This document shows positions 32,975 to 41,143 of a stretch of 64,000 nucleotides of DNA, piece after piece; position 1 is the stretch's first letter, and the number at the start of each line of letters is the position of its first letter. The notes beneath the pieces were generated by a model, which did no database searches, was not told the origin of the DNA, and saw nothing but the letters and a program-made list of their open reading frames with translations. The DNA comes from Chloroflexota bacterium (GTDB lineage: Bacteria; Chloroflexota; Anaerolineae; UBA4142). Both the position numbers and the translations under genes were made by a program. The stretch lies in NCBI GenBank assembly GCA_016219275.1, contig JACRBM010000054.1:62001-126000 (forward strand), given 5' to 3'.

Positions 32975-33817
32975 ATGCGCTTTGATCGCAACCACATCCT
33001 CACATTCCTCGCGCGTCTCTTTTTTCTTTGGATCATTTATCAGTACGCACTCGGCGGATGGGAGAACGCGCGAATAATTTTTGATTACATCGGTTTGTCT
33101 GCCTGGCTCGCACTTTTCACCGTCATCGCGCTGGTATTGTATCAAAGCGATTGGCGCGCGGATGTGCCGTTGTTCGTCGCGGCGTATGCGCTCGGTTACT
33201 GGGGCGAATGGTGGGGCACGACGCGCGGCGTGTGGACGTACTCGAACGGGCAAACTCCGCCGGATTATTTGCCGCCGTTGTGGGCAATCGGTTTGCTCAC
33301 CGTCACACATTTGCGTGCGTTGATTATGGGACGCGGATTAACGCAGACGAACGCGGATAAAAATAATCTGTCCGCGTTCGTCCGCGTTAATCCGCGTCCT
33401 ATGTTTATGCTCGCGTCGTTCATCGCGCTACCCGTACTTACGTTTGCCATCAGCGCGCCAAAACTCACGGCGGTAGATTGGTCGGGACGACTCGACGCGA
33501 TGTTAGCCGCGGGCATCCTGGTCGGCAGCGCGTTGATCGCGTACCGCTTCAATCTCGACGAAGCATTCGAGTTGTATCTGTGCGGGATGTTATTGGGAGG
33601 AACGTACGAGTGGCTGGGCACAACAATGCGCGAGTGGACCTATATCACGGGCGAAGCGCCGCCGCTGTGGATCATTCCATTGTGGGGACTCGCGTGCATC
33701 GCGATGTTAAAATTGTCGCGCTTGATTTCGGTTCTCGCGCGTCAAGCGCATTCTGCTCTCATGTTTATCATTGATGAATTTTACACATGGAACAAGATCA
33801 AAAAAACCAAGCCCTAG
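32975..33817 (+). CDS. Multi-pass membrane protein with internal duplication and inserted palindrome
   Basis: 280 residues with about eight hydrophobic segments. It contains two copies of one unit: EWWGTTRGVWTYSNGQTPP..PLW at about residues 78-105 and EWLGTTMREWTYITGEAPP..PLW at about 212-237, each followed by a hydrophobic stretch, so it looks like a gene duplication and fusion. Residues 119-142 (GRGLTQTNADKNNLS and on) come from a 71-nt palindromic element and sit in the loop after the first unit. I do not recognise a named family. The start has no ribosome binding site. Confidence 0.75.
   Translation: MRFDRNHILTFLARLFFLWIIYQYALGGWENARIIFDYIGLSAWLALFTVIALVLYQSDWRADVPLFVAAYALGYWGEWWGTTRGVWTYSNGQTPPDYLPPLWAIGLLTVTHLRALIMGRGLTQTNADKNNLSAFVRVNPRPMFMLASFIALPVLTFAISAPKLTAVDWSGRLDAMLAAGILVGSALIAYRFNLDEAFELYLCGMLLGGTYEWLGTTMREWTYITGEAPPLWIIPLWGLACIAMLKLSRLISVLARQAHSALMFIIDEFYTWNKIKKTKP
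33329..33399. repeat. In-frame palindromic element, 'acgcggattaacgcgga' family
   Basis: 29-nt arms (33329-33357 and 33371-33399) match with one mismatch around a 13-nt loop. It lies inside an open reading frame without breaking it. Related words occur in the gap at 45511-45558. Confidence 0.88.
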
Positions 33818-34260
33818 CTGAATTCGTTTTGCGCGAACTTGAGGATGAACGCAACCAGGATGATGTGATTGCCTCAATCTGTCTACAGAGTGGCTGGCAT
33901 TGGCAGGACGCCAAGAAATTTCTGGAACAGGTGCAAGTCAATTATCAACCACAACTTCGAGCCAAGCAAAACAATCTGGTTTTTCTCGCGAGCATAATTA
34001 TGATCCTTGATGGCATCGTCAATGTCATCATTGGATTTAGCTGGATATTCGGACCCGCGTTCTTTAACCCGCGCCTTCTCAGTTCCAAGCCACCCACCGA
34101 CGGTGTCATCGTCGCAACGGTGATGAGCTACCTGATTCGGGCACAGATCATCAACAGTTTTTTTCTGGGACTGATTCTCACCGGCATTGGTATGATTGCT
34201 GGCGGCATCATCTGGATCGGCGTGTCTATCTGGCGAGGACTGAAATCTCCACTGACATAA
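33787..34260 (+). CDS. Hypothetical membrane protein
   Basis: 157 residues. An N-terminal soluble part (residues 1-60, EQDQKNQALAEFVLREL) has a helical, acidic look resembling a small helical domain, followed by two hydrophobic hairpin segments (FLASIIMILDGIVNVIIGF and FFLGLILTGIGMIAGGIIWIG). Its start overlaps the end of the preceding gene by 31 nt in another frame, implying translational coupling. I do not recognise a family. Confidence 0.65.
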   Translation: MEQDQKNQALAEFVLRELEDERNQDDVIASICLQSGWHWQDAKKFLEQVQVNYQPQLRAKQNNLVFLASIIMILDGIVNVIIGFSWIFGPAFFNPRLLSSKPPTDGVIVATVMSYLIRAQIINSFFLGLILTGIGMIAGGIIWIGVSIWRGLKSPLT

Positions 34261-34262
34261 AC

Positions 34263-35363
34263 CTACTTGCCGAAGATCATACGTAATGCATGAAACCCCG
34301 CACGATAAAACCAATCGCCGCGCTTGCCGTAGGCAATGTGCGCGACCAGTCGCTTGAATTGCAGTCGTCGCCCCAACGCGCTCCACGCGATACGCCGTTC
34401 GTAATCGGCAAACGAAAAATCCTCATGCTCAATCGCGCGCATCGCCGCGTTCGCCGCGAACTTGCCGAAATCGAGCGCGTGCGAAATTCCTTCGCCGAAC
34501 AACGGCTCGGTCCCCGCCGCATCACCCGCGAGCAAGACGCGCGGCGAGGAATGCTTCATCGCCGCGTCGTACCACCGTTCGGGATGTCCTTGCAAACGCG
34601 CCTCGTCCAATTCGACGTTTCGTCGCGCGAGCGATTCATCGAAAATCGGCTTGAGTGGCGCGCGCGGAAAATCGGGATGCACACGCGAATCGAACACGCC
34701 GCGATTCATCGCCGGCGTGCCTTGCTTGAACGATGGAAAGTCCCAGTAGTAACCTTGCGCGCCGCGCGCTATCGGCGTGAAATCGAATACCGCCGTGTTT
34801 TCGATAAACTCTGGCGCGCGAGTCGCGTCCGCCGGCGTGAGAATTTCCATCAAGCGCGAAATGCGATCCCAGCGCGCCAGACCCAGTTTTTGGCGGACGA
34901 CACTGTTCGCGCCATCCGCTCCGATCACGATTTTTGCGCGATAGCTCCCGCGCGTCGTTTGGATCTCCACACCGCGCTCATCGCGTCGCAAATCACGCAA
35001 CGCCTCATCTTCGCGCAGTTCGATGCCGCGTGTGCGCGCGATACGCGTCAACGCCATATCGAATTCTTCACGGCGTACAACGCGAAAGATATCGCGTTGA
35101 TGAAACGTGAACCGCAAATCGTCGTACACAAACCGAATCGCGTGAATCGGAAACGACGGCACATCCACCGTGACGCGCAACTGCGCGAGCAACGCGTCCG
35201 CGTGTGTCGTCACGCCGCCGCCGCACAGTTTGGGTCGTGGGAATACCGCTTTATCAATAACGAGTGTGCGTCGCGCGAGATCGGAATCGCGATTCGCGAT
35301 TTGAATCGCGGCAGATGAACCCGCTGGTCCCGCGCCAACAATCAGAATATCGTACTCGGTCAC
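34263..35363 (-). CDS. FAD-dependent geranylgeranyl reductase-family oxidoreductase
   Basis: 366 residues. Rossmann dinucleotide motif DILIVGAGPAGSSAAI at the N-terminus, KLCGGGVTTHAD typical of the GGR family, a second FAD motif VVIGADGANSVVRQKLG, and LLAGDAAGTEPLFGEGISHALDFG near residue 270. This family reduces isoprenoid double bonds of archaeal lipids, chlorophylls or menaquinones; other members hydroxylate. The plus-strand neighbour stops only 2 bp away, convergent with it. The substrate is not determinable. Confidence 0.88.
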   Translation of the reverse strand: MTEYDILIVGAGPAGSSAAIQIANRDSDLARRTLVIDKAVFPRPKLCGGGVTTHADALLAQLRVTVDVPSFPIHAIRFVYDDLRFTFHQRDIFRVVRREEFDMALTRIARTRGIELREDEALRDLRRDERGVEIQTTRGSYRAKIVIGADGANSVVRQKLGLARWDRISRLMEILTPADATRAPEFIENTAVFDFTPIARGAQGYYWDFPSFKQGTPAMNRGVFDSRVHPDFPRAPLKPIFDESLARRNVELDEARLQGHPERWYDAAMKHSSPRVLLAGDAAGTEPLFGEGISHALDFGKFAANAAMRAIEHEDFSFADYERRIAWSALGRRLQFKRLVAHIAYGKRGDWFYRAGFHALRMIFGK

Positions 35364-35376
35364 TCGCCTCCGTCAT

Positions 35377-35536
35377 TTTAGGATTTGCGATTGGTTCAGT
35401 GACTGCTCACCCTTGCGAAGGTTCGAGCGCATCTTGGAGTGGAATGTGGTCTCCTTTGCCAAGAATCGTTACTTTCGCAAGGATGGCTGTGGCACAATCC
35501 ATTTCATCAAATCCTAAATCTGAAATCATAAATTCA
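35377..35536. repeat. Composite palindromic repeat between reductase and ogt2
   Basis: Outer arms TTTAGGATTTG (35377-35387) and CAAATCCTAAA (35508-35518) match the family of the element at 17913-17982. Inside are CCTTGCGAAGG and TTTCGCAAGG words like those of repeat family C. It looks like one element nested in another. Confidence 0.6.
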
Positions 35537-36137
35537 CCGCCGCGCCTTCGAGTGCGAGCAATTTACGCTTGAGCGCCAGCCCGCCGCCGTATCCACCCAG
35601 CCCGCCGTCACTGCTGATGACGCGGTGGCAAGGCAGAATGATTGGCAACGGATTCGCACCGAGCGCCTGACCGACCGCCCGCGACGCGCCGGGTTTGCCA
35701 ATCGCCCGCGCGATCCAACCATACGACCGTGTTTCGCCGAACGGGATACGATGCGCGGCTTGCAACACCGCGCGCTGAAACGGTTTCACCAAAGACCAGT
35801 CCAAGCGCACATCGAATTCGCGGCGATGACCTTCAGCGTACTCGCGTAATTCACGCGCGAGGTCGGCAGGCGGCGCGTCCACAGTTGTGGCATCGGGAAA
35901 CGCGCGTTGCAAATCGCGCAACATTTGCGCGCGCGAACCGCGTGGTAGATGCAATGCCGCGATGCCGCGCTCGGAAAACGCGATGCCTAGCCAACCGATG
36001 CGCGTTGCAAAAACTGCGAGTTGCATTTCGCCATACGCGCGCATCAACTGCGCGCGTATCGCCGCGCGACGCGTGGACGGGGGAATGGACTCGCGTCGCC
36101 GCCATTCGAGCAACGTCTCCTCAAGATCACGCTTCAT
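35526..36137 (-). CDS. Methylated-DNA-protein-cysteine methyltransferase, paralogue 2, with N-terminal extension
   Basis: 203 residues. The C-terminal Ogt/MGMT domain has FQRAVLQAAHRIPFGETRSYGWIA and the active-site LPIILPCHRVISSDG, followed by GYGGGLALKRKLL. The alkyl-acceptor Cys is present. The first about 38 residues (MKRDLEETLLEWRRRESIPP and on) are an extra helical, charged segment not needed for the fold. The gene overlaps the ECF sigma gene by 11 nt and is the place where an anti-sigma gene often sits, so this extension may bind the sigma factor (inference). It repairs O6-alkylguanine. Confidence 0.85.
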   Translation of the reverse strand: MKRDLEETLLEWRRRESIPPSTRRAAIRAQLMRAYGEMQLAVFATRIGWLGIAFSERGIAALHLPRGSRAQMLRDLQRAFPDATTVDAPPADLARELREYAEGHRREFDVRLDWSLVKPFQRAVLQAAHRIPFGETRSYGWIARAIGKPGASRAVGQALGANPLPIILPCHRVISSDGGLGGYGGGLALKRKLLALEGAAVNL

Positions 36138-36663
36138 CGAGCAACACCTTTCTCAGTTTCGCCAACGCGCGATGCAAACGCACGTACGCGCTGTTCGCCG
36201 AACAACCGAGCATCGCCGCGAGGTCTTCGCCGCTCAATTCGTCGAAATACGCGAGGCGAATGATCTCACGATCGCGATCGCTCAGACGCGCGATGCCGCG
36301 CCGCACCGCCGCGAATTCATCTGCGCGCGTCACCGCGTCGTTCGGGTTATCGTCCGACGCGCGCGCCGCGATCTGATCGAGCGCGATGTGATCGCGCCGC
36401 GCACGATAAAAATCCACAACGCGACGCGACGCGATGCGATACAACCACGCGACGAGCGGCTTGTCCTGCCAACGCAAACGTTTGATGTCGCGCAGCGCAT
36501 CCTCAAACACACTCGCCGCAATATCTTCGGCGATCTCACGCGAACCGACGCGGCGATATGCGTACACGTAGATGCGCTTATAGTGCGCGTCGAACAATTC
36601 GCCGAACCCCGCCGCGCTCGTTTGGGCGCGCGCCAACAAGGCGCGATCATCCACTCGGCGCAT
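36127..36663 (-). CDS. ECF-type RNA polymerase sigma factor
   Basis: 178 residues. Region 2: FGELFDAHYKRIYVYAYRRVGSREIAEDIAASVFEDAL; then KPLVAWLYRIASRRVVDFYRARR. Region 4: LSDRDREIIRLAYFDELSGEDLAAMLGCSANSAYVRLHRALAKLR, the helix-turn-helix that binds -35 elements. It is flanked by two alkyltransferase genes that overlap it on both sides (17 nt and 11 nt), so it probably responds to alkylation stress. No separate anti-sigma gene is seen. Confidence 0.92.
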   Translation of the reverse strand: MRRVDDRALLARAQTSAAGFGELFDAHYKRIYVYAYRRVGSREIAEDIAASVFEDALRDIKRLRWQDKPLVAWLYRIASRRVVDFYRARRDHIALDQIAARASDDNPNDAVTRADEFAAVRRGIARLSDRDREIIRLAYFDELSGEDLAAMLGCSANSAYVRLHRALAKLRKVLLDEA

Positions 36664-37162
36664 TCATCACCCGCACACCCAAAACGCCCTCGAAATTCAG
36701 CAACCACTCTTTGCGCCACAATCCGCCGCCGTACCCGGTGAGCGAGCCATCCGAACCGATAACGCGATGGCACGGCACGATGATCGAAATCGGATTCTGT
36801 CCATTCGCGCTGCCGACCGCGCGTAGCGCGTTGCGGTCGCCCAACGCGATTGCCATGTCGCGATAGGAAATCGTTTTGCCGAACGGAATTTTCAGCAACT
36901 CGCCCCACACGCGTTTTTGAAAATCGGTCCCGCGCAGATCCAACGCGAGCGAAAACTCTGTGCGCGTGTGATTAAAATACTCGTCCAGCTGTGAAACGCC
37001 TTCGCGCAAACAATCTGGGAGCGTGACGCTCGGCGTCCCGGCATCAACAAAATAGAGCGAGGCGATGCCCTTTGCGCTCGATGTGATCTTGATCAAACCG
37101 ATTGGCGAACGATAATATGTGATTTGTTTTTCCAACCCGTCGTCCTTATGTGGCACGCGCAT
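36647..37162 (-). CDS. ogt: Methylated-DNA-protein-cysteine methyltransferase, paralogue 1
   Basis: 171 residues, the normal Ogt length. ITYYRSPIGLIKITSSAKGIASLYF, FQKRVWGELLKIPFGKTISYRDMA, and the active site ISIIVPCHRVIGSDGSLTGYGGGL with the acceptor Cys. It removes alkyl groups from O6-guanine or O4-thymine in a suicide reaction. Its 3' end overlaps the sigma gene by 17 nt and its 5' end overlaps the DUF4442 gene by 17 nt, so the four form one tightly coupled operon. Confidence 0.93.
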   Translation of the reverse strand: MRVPHKDDGLEKQITYYRSPIGLIKITSSAKGIASLYFVDAGTPSVTLPDCLREGVSQLDEYFNHTRTEFSLALDLRGTDFQKRVWGELLKIPFGKTISYRDMAIALGDRNALRAVGSANGQNPISIIVPCHRVIGSDGSLTGYGGGLWRKEWLLNFEGVLGVRVMNAPSG

Positions 37163-37610
37163 TTTTCCTCCGTACGTAGAGCAATTTTTCGACGCGCGCG
37201 ATCACCTCGCCTGTGTCGCTCACGACATCCACCGCAAACGTCGGCTCGATTTTTTGTCCTGCGTCTGCCTGCGCGCGAATCGCGTCAATCGTTTCACCCG
37301 GAATGTGAAACGTCGCCGACACTATGCCCCGTCCTGGCTTGAGAAATTGAATGCTCGCCGATTTGTCCCACACCACATAGTCCGCGCCAAGCGCATTCAT
37401 CAGAATGAGCATAAACCAGGGATCGCACATCGCGTAGAGCGAGCCGCCGAAATGCGTACCGACCGCGTTGAGATTCAAGCGCGTCAATTTCATCTCGACG
37501 ACAATCGTCCGGAAATCGGCGGCGGCGCGTTTGACACGAATGCCCGCGCCGAGAAAAGGTGGATAGAAATTGATCCAGCGCATCAGAAAAGCAGGGTCGA
37601 GTCGTTTCAC
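37146..37610 (-). CDS. DUF4442 hotdog-fold protein
   Basis: 154 residues. LTRLNLNAVGTHFGGSLYAMCDPWFMLILM is the hotdog-fold helix region of the DUF4442/YiiD thioesterase-like family, with VWDKSASIQFLKPGRG and ARVEKLLYVRRK following. Related proteins are thioesterases acting on acyl-CoA or acyl carrier protein, but the family's substrate is not known. It heads the operon that continues with ogt, sigma and ogt2. Its relation to DNA repair is not clear. Confidence 0.82.
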   Translation of the reverse strand: MKRLDPAFLMRWINFYPPFLGAGIRVKRAAADFRTIVVEMKLTRLNLNAVGTHFGGSLYAMCDPWFMLILMNALGADYVVWDKSASIQFLKPGRGIVSATFHIPGETIDAIRAQADAGQKIEPTFAVDVVSDTGEVIARVEKLLYVRRKNARAT

Positions 37611-37696
37611 GATGTCTCCAATTCTATTATCGTTTTTCCGTGGAGAATCTTACCAGCGCGCGTGAATTCGTTTAGTTGTGTGGGCTGATTCGTGGC

Positions 37697-38482
37697 TCAA
37701 CTCGACGCGCTCGAATAGTGGCGGAGCGCGAAATTCCAAAACCGATTCGAGGCGATGAGCAGACCCAGCGCGAACGCGAAACCGGTGGCGGTCATCGTCG
37801 TATCGAGACGACCCAGTAACGCGCTCGCCGGAAACGTCGTCACGAACGCGATCGGCACGATGAACGTCAACAGCACGCGCACAAGTCCGCGATAGATCGT
37901 GACCGGGTAGCGTCCCGCTTCGTAAAACGCGAAGAACAGTTCGGTGATGTTGTCAATCTTGACGAACCAGAACGCGAGCGACACCATCATCAACCAGATC
38001 GAATAGACGATGATAATCGCGCTCGCGGTCATCACGACAAAGAACGCGATGCTCGCGAGCGACGGGGTGACATGCAGTTGACCCAGCGCGTAAACAATCA
38101 AGCCCAGACCAATCGCCACATCCACGAGTCGCCACAAGACAACGTTCCGCAAACTCGCGATGAATTGCGCGTTCACGGGCTTGGTCAGCACGAAATCAAA
38201 GGTGCCATCGCGAATCTGCTCGATCACTGCGCCGACGTTCGGGCGCAGGAACGATTCCATCACGCCGTTGAAAAACGTGAACAAGCCGACGACGATCAGC
38301 ACTTCGGGAAAGGTCCACTCACCCATCTTGTCGCGATGCAAAAAGAAAATCGAAACGCCAACTACGCCCCACACCAGCCAGAACACACTCATCAACACAT
38401 TGGAAAAAAAGTTGACGCGGTACTCTAGCTCTTTGAGGAGCGAATAGCGATAAAACACACCGAGCAGTCTTAGGTAACGCAA
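37697..38482 (-). CDS. ABC-2-type transporter permease (second subunit)
   Basis: 261 residues, six hydrophobic segments, beginning MRYLRLLGVFYRYSLLKELEYRVNFFSNVLMSVFWLVWG, typical of the DUF990/ABC-2 exporter permease family (ABC-2 family transporter protein). VLTKPVNAQFIAS is a conserved loop. It works with the neighbouring permease and ATPase at 39385-40416. The cargo of such exporters is often unknown; lipids, antibiotics or peptides are possible. Confidence 0.88.
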   Translation of the reverse strand: MRYLRLLGVFYRYSLLKELEYRVNFFSNVLMSVFWLVWGVVGVSIFFLHRDKMGEWTFPEVLIVVGLFTFFNGVMESFLRPNVGAVIEQIRDGTFDFVLTKPVNAQFIASLRNVVLWRLVDVAIGLGLIVYALGQLHVTPSLASIAFFVVMTASAIIIVYSIWLMMVSLAFWFVKIDNITELFFAFYEAGRYPVTIYRGLVRVLLTFIVPIAFVTTFPASALLGRLDTTMTATGFAFALGLLIASNRFWNFALRHYSSASS

Positions 38483-38500
38483 ATCTATTCCTTCCGCTCG

Positions 38501-39289
38501 TTACGCGCCAAACGCGCTGAATTGGCGAATGCCCTTGCGCCAGAGCCAGCGATACACAATTACAATGACGATCAGCCAAAACGTCATCGTCGCGAAACCG
38601 GTCACAAGTTCGGCTGGCGTCAATCGCCCGGAGACAATCTCGACCGGGAAAGCAAGCATGAATCGAAACGGTAAATAGTTTGCCACGTCGCGTACGTTCG
38701 CCGGAAACAGGTCGAGCGGCGCTACGATGCCACCCAGCATCATCGTCATGGCGAACCAAACATCGTTCAACGTAATGGACTCGGAAATCCAAAACGCCAG
38801 CAGACCGAAACAGTACTGCGAGAGAAAACGAATCAACCACGCGATCACCGTGGCAATCAGCATGAGCAGGAAATTGAGTGGCGTCAGATCGTAGTGTATC
38901 GTTGGAAAAATCCACCACGCGAGCAAGCCAAGCGGAATCAAGACTACCACGCGCAATACCTTGTCCGTGAGATGACCCGCGATGTACTCGTGGATCGGAT
39001 CAATCGGATGCAACAGTTTGATCGCAAGAGCGCCGTGACGAATTTCGTAATCGAGTTCCCAAATCACCCAGACACTCGTCATCTGCCGAACCACGGTGAG
39101 CAGAAGATAGTACGCGACGAAATCATCCTGGGTGTACCCGGCAATCGGTCCGTCTTCGGCGAGCGAAAACCACACTGCCAGCATGACGAGCGGCATCACA
39201 TTCGTCAGCATCCAGATAAAAATCGCGGCGCGATATTCGAACATCGCACCCATACTGCGGCGGAGCAAAGCCGCGTATTTTCTTAACAT
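38501..39289 (-). CDS. ABC-2-type transporter permease (first subunit)
   Basis: 262 residues, six hydrophobic segments, with the paralogous pattern MLRKYAALLRRSMGAMFEYRAAIFIWMLTNVMPLVMLAVW and LDYEIRHGALAIKLLHPIDP, the equivalent of the loop in its partner. The two permeases share style but not close sequence, so they probably make a heterodimer. The ATPase gene lies 95 bp upstream, across a palindromic repeat. Confidence 0.88.
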   Translation of the reverse strand: MLRKYAALLRRSMGAMFEYRAAIFIWMLTNVMPLVMLAVWFSLAEDGPIAGYTQDDFVAYYLLLTVVRQMTSVWVIWELDYEIRHGALAIKLLHPIDPIHEYIAGHLTDKVLRVVVLIPLGLLAWWIFPTIHYDLTPLNFLLMLIATVIAWLIRFLSQYCFGLLAFWISESITLNDVWFAMTMMLGGIVAPLDLFPANVRDVANYLPFRFMLAFPVEIVSGRLTPAELVTGFATMTFWLIVIVIVYRWLWRKGIRQFSAFGA

Positions 39290-39305
39290 GATGTCCCTTT
39301 GTCAA

Positions 39306-39381
39306 TTCGTAATTGGTAATTCGTAATTCGAATTCTAACCCAGAGTAGAAATTGCAATTTGGAATTACGAATTACGAATTT
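39306..39381. repeat. Palindromic repeat, 'ttcgtaatt' family
   Basis: TTCGTAATTGGTAATTCGTAATTCG on the left and AATTACGAATTACGAATTT on the right are imperfect inverted repeats made of the same 9-nt word, around a 25-nt middle. It lies between the ABC ATPase and permease genes. Confidence 0.65.
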
Positions 39382-39384
39382 GCA

Positions 39385-40416
39385 TCACTCGTCTTCCGCA
39401 TCCTCGTCCGTCTCGCCGCGTTCGGCGCGCGCGCGCGCGGCTTGTTCGAACACGCGTGTGATGACGTCTTCGATGGGCGGCTCTTCAATCGTCACGTCCG
39501 CGATCGGCAACTCGGCAAGCATCCGCGCGGCGATGTTCGGCGTCGCGTCGCGCGGGATGAGCAGTTCGGCGTGTTGCCCGCGCACCTTGACGACCTCGCC
39601 ATAATTTTCGAGTCGCTGTCCGTTCAACACTTGCGAAAACTCAACGCGCACCAATTTATGTGGCGCGATTTTTTCCGCGAGCGCGTGCAGGTCGCCGTCG
39701 TACAACACCTTGCCATGATCAATCACGATGACGCGTTTGCACAGCGCGGTCACGTCCGCCATGTAGTGACTCGTGAGAATGATCGTCGCGCCGGACCGCG
39801 CGTTATAGTCGCCGATGAATTGGCGAATCTTGGTTTGCATCGTCACGTCCAACCCGATCGTCGGCTCATCGAGAAACAACACGCGCGGACGATGCAAGAG
39901 CGCGGCAGCAAGTTCGCACTTCATCCGTTCGCCAAGCGACAGCTTGCGGACTTGCTTTTTCAACAGCGGCGCGAGTTCCAAGAGTTCCGTCAGTTCCGCC
40001 AGAGTTTGCTTGAACTGATCGTCGGGGATTTCATAGATCGCGCCATTCACCAGGAACGTGTCCATCGCCGGTAAATCCCAATTCAGTTGTTGCTTCTGCC
40101 CCATCACGAGCGTGATGCTGCGGAGAAAATCCGCGCGGCGTTCGTGCGGCGTGAAATCGAGCACGCGCGCGTCGCCGCGCGTCGGATACAACAAGCCGGA
40201 GAGCACCTTGAGCGTCGTCGTCTTGCCCGCGCCGTTCGGTCCGAGAAAACCGACGACCTCGCCCGCGTCAATCGTGAACGATACATCGTCTACCGCCTTG
40301 ACATCGGTGTACTTGCGCGCGACAAACGATTTGAGCGAACCGCGCAACCCAGGTTCTTTTTGGTGAACCTGGTAATATTTGCAAAGATTCTGGGACTGGA
40401 TGATATGTGATGCCAT
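39385..40416 (-). CDS. ABC-2-type exporter ATPase
   Basis: 343 residues from ATG 40416. Walker A FLGPNGAGKTTTLK, signature KLSLGERMKCELAAALLHRP, Walker B VLFLDEPTIGLDVTMQ, and the H-loop LTSHYMADV. A C-terminal extension from residue 250 (VRVEFSQVLNGQRLENYG) is common in this ABC-2 subfamily. Reading order is ATPase, permease, permease, with the last two within 18 bp, so this is a complete exporter. Confidence 0.93.
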   Translation of the reverse strand: MASHIIQSQNLCKYYQVHQKEPGLRGSLKSFVARKYTDVKAVDDVSFTIDAGEVVGFLGPNGAGKTTTLKVLSGLLYPTRGDARVLDFTPHERRADFLRSITLVMGQKQQLNWDLPAMDTFLVNGAIYEIPDDQFKQTLAELTELLELAPLLKKQVRKLSLGERMKCELAAALLHRPRVLFLDEPTIGLDVTMQTKIRQFIGDYNARSGATIILTSHYMADVTALCKRVIVIDHGKVLYDGDLHALAEKIAPHKLVRVEFSQVLNGQRLENYGEVVKVRGQHAELLIPRDATPNIAARMLAELPIADVTIEEPPIEDVITRVFEQAARARAERGETDEDAEDE

Positions 40417-40566
40417 TGATTGAAACCCTCTAAAGTTGATTGCAACAAGCACGCCTAAATCGAAATGGGGATGAGCCGTATTTTCATTCCTTCGCGACGA
40501 CGCGGTCGAGAACAGATAACATTATAGCATACCGAACCGGCGGCAACAAGCGATGCGGAGATGAGG

Positions 40567-40638
40567 GGTGTCCGTCAAAATATTGGAACACTCAACCTTC
40601 GCAAGTTTTTTTCACCACCCAAAAACTTGACGCACACC
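40567..40638. repeat. MITE-like dispersed repeat, family C, copy 3
   Basis: GGTGTCCGTCAAAATATTGG on the left, CCAAAAACTTGACGCACACC on the right. It matches copy 1 closely. It occupies the 368-bp space between the zinc-ribbon gene and the ABC ATPase (40417-40784), where I otherwise see no gene; 40451-40530 looks like the upstream region of the ATPase gene. Confidence 0.85.
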
Positions 40639-40738
40639 CGTAGATAAGGGAGGGGGTAGTTCAGTTGAGGGGCAAACCCGACCTTAATGGCAGAAGCAAC
40701 CACACGCGCACAACGAGGCTTGCAACGAGTCGTACATG

Positions 40739-40766
40739 CGCCAAGCCACCGGGCGGTGGCTTGGCG
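40739..40766 (-). terminator. Hairpin after the zinc-ribbon gene
   Basis: A perfect 12-bp stem CGCCAAGCCACC (40739-40750) with GGTGGCTTGGCG (40755-40766). No U-tract follows on the minus strand, so it is only a possible terminator or RNA-end stabiliser of the operon. Confidence 0.4.
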
Positions 40767-40784
40767 GCGCGATGAACGCGCGAG

Positions 40785-40979
40785 TCAACGTCCCATCGTG
40801 ACGGGCGATGGATTGAACATCACTTGATGCGTTGGCTTTTTGCGGCAGTCGCGACAATGCTTGCAATGGCGCGGCTGATGCTTGAGGTGGTTGCTCTGAT
40901 ACCATGACTGTTCGCCCGCATCCCATAAAAATTGCTTCCCGCATGATGAGCAGATCAACCACTTGTCGGTGTAGTTCAT
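40785..40979 (-). CDS. Small zinc-ribbon protein
   Basis: 64 residues. MNYTDKWLICSSCGKQFLWDAGEQSWYQSNHLKHQPRHC pattern with cysteine pairs CSSCG (C10, C13) and CKHC (C38-C41 region), typical of the zf-trcl-like zinc-binding family whose members often have the W/F-rich D-x-x-F-x-W stretch. AGGAGGCAGGC precedes it. The function is unknown. It reads from the end of the minus-strand gene set headed by alaS, 164 bp after the GT4 gene. An overlapping, longer frame without family similarity is rejected. Confidence 0.75.
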   Translation of the reverse strand: MNYTDKWLICSSCGKQFLWDAGEQSWYQSNHLKHQPRHCKHCRDCRKKPTHQVMFNPSPVTMGR

Positions 40980-41143
40980 TTGCCTGCCTCCTCTTTGGTC
41001 TTCTATTTCTATTGATGCAAAAAAGAGGCAAACCTATCGCCGGGCAATGGATAAATTATTTTAACCTTTGGGGCAAAGTTAGATTTCCCTTTGCCGGGAA
41101 AAAAATCAGCGGCGATGTTTACCCATCGCCGCCGTCTCTTCGC

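Noticed and set aside
40684-41031. A longer minus-strand frame overlapping the 64-residue zinc-ribbon gene.
   Set aside because: It lacks a ribosome binding site and family pattern, whereas the shorter frame has paired cysteines and AGGAGG upstream.
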